Assembly (NCBI GenBank): GCA_020848855.1
Contig: JADLHH010000148.1
Location: 1 to 10,643, forward strand
DNA from: Anaerolineae bacterium
Lineage (GTDB): Bacteria; Chloroflexota; Anaerolineae; Aggregatilineales; Phototrophicaceae
Reading direction: 5' to 3'
DNA: 10,643 nucleotides
This document shows positions 7,031 through 10,643 of the stretch, piece after piece; within the stretch, counting starts at the first letter, position 1; every line of letters begins with the position of its first letter. The translations under genes were made by a program, and so were the position numbers. The notes under the pieces are model-generated. The model ran no database searches. It worked only from the letters and a program-made list of their open reading frames with translations, and was not told the DNA's origin.

Positions 7031-7374
7031 ATTGACCTCTTCTTCATGGGATACGCCGTAACAAACTGCGGAACGCGCTGACCCCGCTCGACAAACCAGA
7101 TCGAGCGCACGAAGGGGTCGCGTCCGTCGGGCGTTTGAATGCTTCCCTCGATCACATAGCGGTCTCCGTCTTCAGTAGACTCGACCTTGACGACCTCATA
7201 TTCAGCCGCATGTTGAAGCAGCGCATTTGCCATCACTTTCCATGCTTCTAGTGTAAACCCAAACCCCAGAAAGAACGCGGCTTTGCTCCGTCCAACCGGA
7301 TGGGTGAGGTCGAGGAGATAACGAATGATCTTTGCCTCGGCAACGACTGCGCTCTCAGTATTCGGCAGTTTCAA
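7027..7374 (-). CDS. DUF6883-like small protein
   Basis: A 115-residue protein resembling the DUF6883 family. Seen in the sequence are the N-terminal MKLPN, Lys15 in the KIIRYLLD helix, HPVGRSKAAFF (25-35), Trp45, a TPDGR turn followed by FVRSIWFVE, and FVTAYP (104-109) near the end. The family has no firm biochemical function known to me; related domains also occur at the ends of polymorphic-toxin-like proteins, so a toxin role is possible but unproven. The start is a TTG at 7374, with GAAGGGA upstream at good spacing, and gives the expected family N-terminus. It is first in a three-gene cassette (with DUF4926-like and SHOCT products). The gap to the upstream regulator gene is 76 bp without a clear promoter or terminator, so cotranscription with it is possible. 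Confidence 0.8.
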   Translation of the reverse strand: MKLPNTESAVVAEAKIIRYLLDLTHPVGRSKAAFFLGFGFTLEAWKVMANALLQHAAEYEVVKVESTEDGDRYVIEGSIQTPDGRDPFVRSIWFVERGQRVPQFVTAYPMKKRSI

Positions 7375-7450
7375 CCGCCAGTCCCTTCTCGTATGTGATT
7401 GTGCTCGGCTCGTGTGGGGCTGGGCTGGACACCGATGCCGGTAGGGGCAT

Positions 7451-8134
7451 TTACTTCAATTCGAACTGATCCGGGGGGCACACGCGCAGCACGCCCGCCA
7501 GCTCGTGACCGATCATCTGGGCGTGGTCGTCTAGCTGAAGCTGGAGCGGTCCGTTGAACGGTGCGCGCGAGATCAACGTGAAGCGCCTGCCCGGCTTTAA
7601 GCCGAGTTCGCCGAGATATTCCAGCTTGTCCATGTCGTGGGTGTTGACGCGGCTGATCACCAGATCGCTGCCCGGCTCGGCTTCATTGAGCGGCGAATCG
7701 ACCACATGCGGCATTCTGCCTTCCGCCGTTGGGATCGGCTCGCCGTGCGGGCAGCGGCGCGGGAAGCCCGCCATGCGCTCCATGCGTTCGACCACCGCGT
7801 CGCTCACGACTACGCCGAGTTCGTCCGCCTGATCGTGGACTTCGTGCCAGCCGAACTTCATCACGCCGACCAGAAACACTTCTACCAGCCGGTGACGCCG
7901 GATGTTCATCAGCGCTTCGCGCTCGCCTTCGGGTGTGAGGTACACGCCGCGGTACGGCTCGTGTTCGAGATACCCGGCTTCTTTCAGCCGCTGCACCATT
8001 CGGGTGACTGCCGGGGCGGAGACGCCCATCACTTCCGCCAGCGCGGAAGTCGAAATGTAGGGGTTGTTGTTTTGATAGTAAGCGAGCCGGTAGGCTTCTG
8101 CCAGATATTCCTGCATCGCGGCGCTTGCGATCAT
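7451..8134 (-). CDS. DtxR/MntR-family metal-dependent regulator
   Basis: Metalloregulator of the DtxR/MntR family, which binds Fe(II) or Mn(II) and controls metal uptake or export genes. The 227-residue product has a winged helix-turn-helix (about 25-70: SALAEVMGVSAPAVTRMVQ then LTPEGE), a dimerisation/metal domain (75-140, with RRHRLVEVF, WHEVHDQADEL, VVVSDAVVERM and CPHGEPIP) and a C-terminal FeoA/SH3-like domain (about 155-227). Ancillary-site ligands equal to DtxR His79, Glu83 and His98 are kept (His81, Glu85, His100). At the primary site, DtxR Met10 and Cys102 correspond to Glu9 and Asp104, while Glu105 and His106 correspond to Gly107 and Val108, so two ligands seem lost. Start ATG 8134 is chosen for its GAGGTG ribosome-binding site; a TTG at 8161 would add nine residues. 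No metal-transport gene is next to it; downstream is the DUF6883 cassette, which it might regulate or simply precede. Confidence 0.9.
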   Translation of the reverse strand: MIASAAMQEYLAEAYRLAYYQNNNPYISTSALAEVMGVSAPAVTRMVQRLKEAGYLEHEPYRGVYLTPEGEREALMNIRRHRLVEVFLVGVMKFGWHEVHDQADELGVVVSDAVVERMERMAGFPRRCPHGEPIPTAEGRMPHVVDSPLNEAEPGSDLVISRVNTHDMDKLEYLGELGLKPGRRFTLISRAPFNGPLQLQLDDHAQMIGHELAGVLRVCPPDQFELK

Positions 8135-8163
8135 CCAGTTCACCTCAGTCCACTGCCGCAATT

Positions 8164-8210
8164 TTTATCATGTTTATCATAAATATAACAGCCTCGAAAA
8201 AAGTTAGCAA
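8164..8210 (-). promoter_or_regulatory. Promoter of the DtxR-family gene with tandem-repeat operator candidate
   Basis: On the minus strand: -35 TTGCTA (8210-8205), 17-bp spacer, -10 TATATT (8187-8182, 5 of 6). This is a good sigma-A-type promoter about 48 nt before the ATG at 8134. Next to and overlapping the end of the -10, the sequence TTTATCATG / TTTATCATA (plus-strand letters, 8164-8181) is a 9-bp tandem repeat with one mismatch. Its position over the presumed transcription start suits an operator, perhaps for autoregulation by the encoded regulator; this role is inferred from location only. The repeat is not a close match to the known DtxR box. Confidence 0.55.
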
Positions 8211-8236
8211 GGGTTAAATTGTAAATTCATGCGAGG

Positions 8237-10135
8237 TTAACTGGCAATGGCGAGCAGGTAGTCCACCAGCGCGTCGATGTCTTCCGGCTGCACCTTGAAG
8301 ATCAACTGGTGCGTGCCGGGCAGTTCGAAGACCTCGCGCAGCGTTTTCGCCGAGCCGTCGTGGAAGTAGGGGGCGCTCAGCCACAGCCAGCGCAGCGACG
8401 GTGTATCGAACACCGTGCCGCGCCTTTCCAGCGGCGACTCCGCGCCTGTGCCCACGTCGTAGCTCTGCAGATCGGTGCCTGCCGGTCCGACGTGGCACGT
8501 CGCGCAGCCCTGCGCCTCAAAGATTTCCCGCCCCTGCTCGATTACGCGCATCGGGAACTGGTTCGGGTTCGGCGGCGCTTGGAGTGTCGTCATGTACTGT
8601 GTGAGCAGGTCGAGATCGACCGACATGCCGGGGTGCGGATCGGTGATCGTCGGCACGTCGATCAAGCCAGTGCCCCCTTGCAGCCAGCGAATCTTGCGTT
8701 CCATATCCGCCAGTTCATCCCACGTCGCCGACCACTTGTAGGGTACGGTTTCCAGCAGGTTGAACAGCAGAGGAGTGTTACGTGGACCGTCCGGGAAGCC
8801 CTGCCACACTCGCCCATCGCTCAGTCCGTCGAAGTGGCAGGTGGCGCAGCTTAGATTGTTCCCGGCGCTCAGACGCGGGTCGGCAGCAGAGTGGAACAAC
8901 TGCGCGCCGAGCAGGAAGTCGAGCGAGACGTTCAGGTTGATGATCGGCAGCACGTCGGTGATGGCGAGCGTCTGCGTGTTGATGGTCGTGACCGTGCCGT
9001 CGAGCGCGCTGTGAACGTACAGCACAGTGTTAGCGAGGTTGAGCAGCAGCCCGCGCGGGTTCGCGCCGACGGCGATGTTGGCGCGGGCGAAGCCGGTGTT
9101 CAGGTCGATCACCGAAACGCTGTCGCTGCCGGCATTGGCGACATACAGCCGCTGGGCGAAGCGGTCGAGCGCTGCGGTGAACGGCATGTTGACCGGGCGA
9201 TCCGCCACGTCGAGTGCGATGCGCCGGCTGCGCGTGGGCGACAGGTCGCGCAGGTTGATGACGTTGACGACCGGAAAAGCGGTCGTGTCATAGGTCAGCG
9301 CCGTGCTCTGGGCGTTCAGGCGCGTTTGCGGCAGGTAGGCAACCCCGCGCGTGATGTCCGGCTCGATGTTCTGGAACAGCGCTGTGTCCATGCCGGTGCT
9401 GGCGGTCTGGATGACGCGCCCCTGCGGCAGGTATACCATGCTGACCGCCCCGCTCCAGAAATGGGTGACGTACAGGAAGTCGCCCCACAGCGCCAGCCCG
9501 GCGGGCGCGTCGGGCACGTCGATGGTGCGGCTGACGATCCCGCGATTGAAATCGACTTCGGCGATCTGGTCGGTGCCTTCCAGCGAGACGTAAGCCGTCT
9601 CGTTGTTGTTGGTGACGACGCCGTAGGGCAGGCTGCCGACCGGGATGGTCGCCGTGACCGCCTGATCGATCATGCTGACGACCGAGAGCGTCCCGTCTCC
9701 GTGATTGGCGACCAATGCCCGCGAGTTGTCGAGCGTGAGCGCCACCGAGCGCGGGTCTTTGCCGACCGGGATTTCCGCGACTACGCGGTCGAACGCCGGG
9801 ATCAGGATCGTCATCGAGTTGTTGATCATATTGGCGGCGACGAGCGTGCGCCCATCGTTTGCTATCGCCAGCGTATTGCTGACGTAAGCTCGGTTGCTGC
9901 GGGCGTCCGGGAGCGCGTACAGCGGCAGCGGCAGCGGCGTCGGCGTCGTGCCGGTTTGCGCGGCGAGTGGCTGTGGTGCGGCGACCGACAGCAGGATCAA
10001 CAGGAGCGTGAGCGCCAACAATAACGTGATTGTAGGGGCGCACCTGTGTGTGCGCCCGCCTTTGCTAAAGGGCAGACACACGGGTCTGCCCCTACCAAAC
10101 CGGATTTCCCCAATTCGCCCCAGATGCCGCATCAT
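8237..10135 (-). CDS. Secreted YncE-like beta-propeller fused to di-heme cytochrome c
   Basis: A 632-residue extracytoplasmic protein. After a hydrophobic signal segment (about 36-58, ITLLLALTLLLILLSVAA, probable cleavage near PLAAQ) comes a T/P-rich linker, then repeated propeller blades (about 80-400) of the YncE/40-residue type, such as VALTLDNSRALVANHGDGT, RLYVANAGSDSVSVIDL and VGANPRGLLL. The C-terminal 230 residues resemble the di-heme MauG/CcpA cytochrome c peroxidase group: DPRLSAGNNLSCATCH (heme motif 430-434), GCATCH (544-548) and FDTPSLRWLWLSAPYFHDGS (577-596). The likely role is electron transfer or peroxidase-type oxidation outside the membrane; the substrate is unknown. ATG 10135 follows the upstream stop with no gap (TAGATGATG). 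Residues 14-35 are encoded by an inserted palindromic repeat, making the n-region before the hydrophobic core unusually long. A GTG at 10081 inside the repeat, preceded by AGGGG at 7 nt, is a credible alternative start. Confidence 0.88.
   Translation of the reverse strand: MMRHLGRIGEIRFGRGRPVCLPFSKGGRTHRCAPTITLLLALTLLLILLSVAAPQPLAAQTGTTPTPLPLPLYALPDARSNRAYVSNTLAIANDGRTLVAANMINNSMTILIPAFDRVVAEIPVGKDPRSVALTLDNSRALVANHGDGTLSVVSMIDQAVTATIPVGSLPYGVVTNNNETAYVSLEGTDQIAEVDFNRGIVSRTIDVPDAPAGLALWGDFLYVTHFWSGAVSMVYLPQGRVIQTASTGMDTALFQNIEPDITRGVAYLPQTRLNAQSTALTYDTTAFPVVNVINLRDLSPTRSRRIALDVADRPVNMPFTAALDRFAQRLYVANAGSDSVSVIDLNTGFARANIAVGANPRGLLLNLANTVLYVHSALDGTVTTINTQTLAITDVLPIINLNVSLDFLLGAQLFHSAADPRLSAGNNLSCATCHFDGLSDGRVWQGFPDGPRNTPLLFNLLETVPYKWSATWDELADMERKIRWLQGGTGLIDVPTITDPHPGMSVDLDLLTQYMTTLQAPPNPNQFPMRVIEQGREIFEAQGCATCHVGPAGTDLQSYDVGTGAESPLERRGTVFDTPSLRWLWLSAPYFHDGSAKTLREVFELPGTHQLIFKVQPEDIDALVDYLLAIAS
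10032..10095. repeat. Twin-hairpin palindromic repeat (GTAGGGGC...GCCCCTAC)
   Basis: A 64-bp element with 8-bp terminal inverted repeats GTAGGGGC (10032-10039) and GCCCCTAC (10088-10095). Inside are two hairpins of equal design: GGGCGCAC (10036-10043) with GTGCGCCC (10050-10057), and GGGCAGAC (10070-10077) with GTCTGCCC (10084-10091), each with an 8-bp stem and a 6-nt loop, separated by a 12-nt spacer (10058-10069). This form is typical of small dispersed palindromic repeats, and GTAGGGGC-type ends are familiar from Chloroflexota and cyanobacterial genomes (from memory). No target-site duplication is evident. It lies inside the signal-peptide part of the cytochrome gene and is open in that frame. 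Confidence 0.8.
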
Positions 10136-10643
10136 CTACTCCGTCGTGATCAGGCGGTCGTGCATCAGGGTGAAGGTGCGGCTGCGAATCTGGAATTCGC
10201 CCGATGCGTCGATGCCGGTGGCGACGAAGGTCAGCGTGCGCACGTCGGCGATATACGAGCCGCTGCGCCCGTCGTTTTCCAGGTTCGGGAAGGCGCGGCT
10301 CTGCAGCGGCGCGGTGTACTGGTAGGTGAAGTTGCGCCCGTTGATGCGCAGTTGTCCATCCTCGATGATGTACCCCGGCGTCGTCAGTGTGTAGTAGGCG
10401 TTCATCTGCGACCAGTCTTCCGGCAGGATGAAATTGAAATTGTATGGCGAGACAATTGGGATGATCGAATCGGTCAGCAGCGGGTTCCAGGGCAGCGGCG
10501 CGGCGGCGCGCGGGATGACGTAAATGGGGAAGCTGCCGCCGTTCGCCCCGACCACACCCCCGCGCGCCGCCGGCGCTTCGATTTCGCCCGCCGATGTGTC
10601 TCCCGCCTGTTCGACTTCGATGCTCACCATCCACACCCCCGGC
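10136..10643 (-). CDS. Unrecognised protein, 5' end beyond the window
   Basis: C-terminal part (at least 168 codons) of a gene that enters from the right edge; the frame is open to the last base, so an internal GTG at 10636 is probably not the true start. The visible part begins PGVWMVSIEVEQAGD, which resembles the end of a beta-sandwich strand pair in a secreted protein. It then has an A/G/P-rich linker, a LLTDSIIPIVSPYNF stretch, and a beta-rich C-terminal region with many aromatic residues (YYTLTTPGY, FTYQYTAP, VRTLTFVATGID), ending ITTE. There is no CxxCH motif and no family is recognised. An extracytoplasmic location is inferred from composition and from the secreted cytochrome that starts right after its stop codon, with which it is surely cotranscribed. 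It might assist or accompany that cytochrome. Confidence 0.7.
   Translation of the reverse strand, partial: PGVWMVSIEVEQAGDTSAGEIEAPAARGGVVGANGGSFPIYVIPRAAAPLPWNPLLTDSIIPIVSPYNFNFILPEDWSQMNAYYTLTTPGYIIEDGQLRINGRNFTYQYTAPLQSRAFPNLENDGRSGSYIADVRTLTFVATGIDASGEFQIRSRTFTLMHDRLITTE

Noticed and set aside
7435..7450. ATGCC...GGCAT mini-hairpin containing GTAGGGGC, between the regulator and DUF6883-like genes, resembling an end of the palindromic repeat.
   Set aside because: Only one short end is present, the stem is 5 bp and there is no T-tract, so neither a repeat remnant nor a terminator can be supported.
8891..10024. A 377-codon plus-strand frame antisense to the propeller/cytochrome gene.
   Set aside because: Composition is Asp/Val/Arg/Gln-rich shadow sequence; the minus strand encodes clear CxxCH and propeller motifs.

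Overview
The window is about 10.6 kb of GC-rich bacterial chromosome. It most resembles a Chloroflexota genome, probably of the Anaerolineae type. This placement is an inference from gene content (a large unclassified helical protein, an extracytoplasmic YncE/di-heme cytochrome fusion, a DtxR-type regulator) and from a dispersed GTAGGGGC...GCCCCTAC twin-hairpin repeat. No rRNA, tRNA, CRISPR array or transposase gene was seen.

Layout. Positions 1-171 hold no gene, only plus-strand hairpins. From 5364 down to 172 the genes are on the minus strand, in this order of transcription: a 1059-residue protein of unknown function whose N-terminus recalls the GAP1-N domain of NTPase-linked conflict systems; an alpha/beta-hydrolase of the monoacylglycerol-lipase type, 3 nt downstream; a 32-residue single-span membrane peptide overlapping the lipase end; an intrinsic terminator; and an EamA/DMT-family transporter. 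The transporter's start is best placed at a GTG just after that terminator. From 5505 to 6637 a plus-strand pair encodes a DUF423 membrane protein and an overlapping AadA-like nucleotidyltransferase.

Positions 6688-7374 (minus) hold a compact three-gene cassette with a visibly lower GC content: a DUF6883-like protein, a DUF4926-like protein joined to it by an ATGA overlap, and a 40-residue SHOCT-domain microprotein overlapping the second gene by 8 nt. The third gene is too short for usual ORF cutoffs. This cassette is the best candidate in the window for a little-described system, possibly of toxin-antitoxin type, but no function is shown.

Positions 7451-8134 (minus) encode a DtxR/MntR-family metalloregulator. 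Two of its primary metal ligands appear to be replaced, and it has a good sigma-A-like promoter with a tandem 9-bp repeat over the -10 region and the presumed start of transcription. From 10643 down to 8237 (minus), a partial gene of unknown function is followed directly by a secreted protein made of a YncE-like beta-propeller and a MauG/CcpA-like di-heme cytochrome c module. A 64-bp twin-hairpin repeat lies inside the signal-peptide region of that gene, is translated in frame, and may even supply an alternative ribosome-binding site and start codon.
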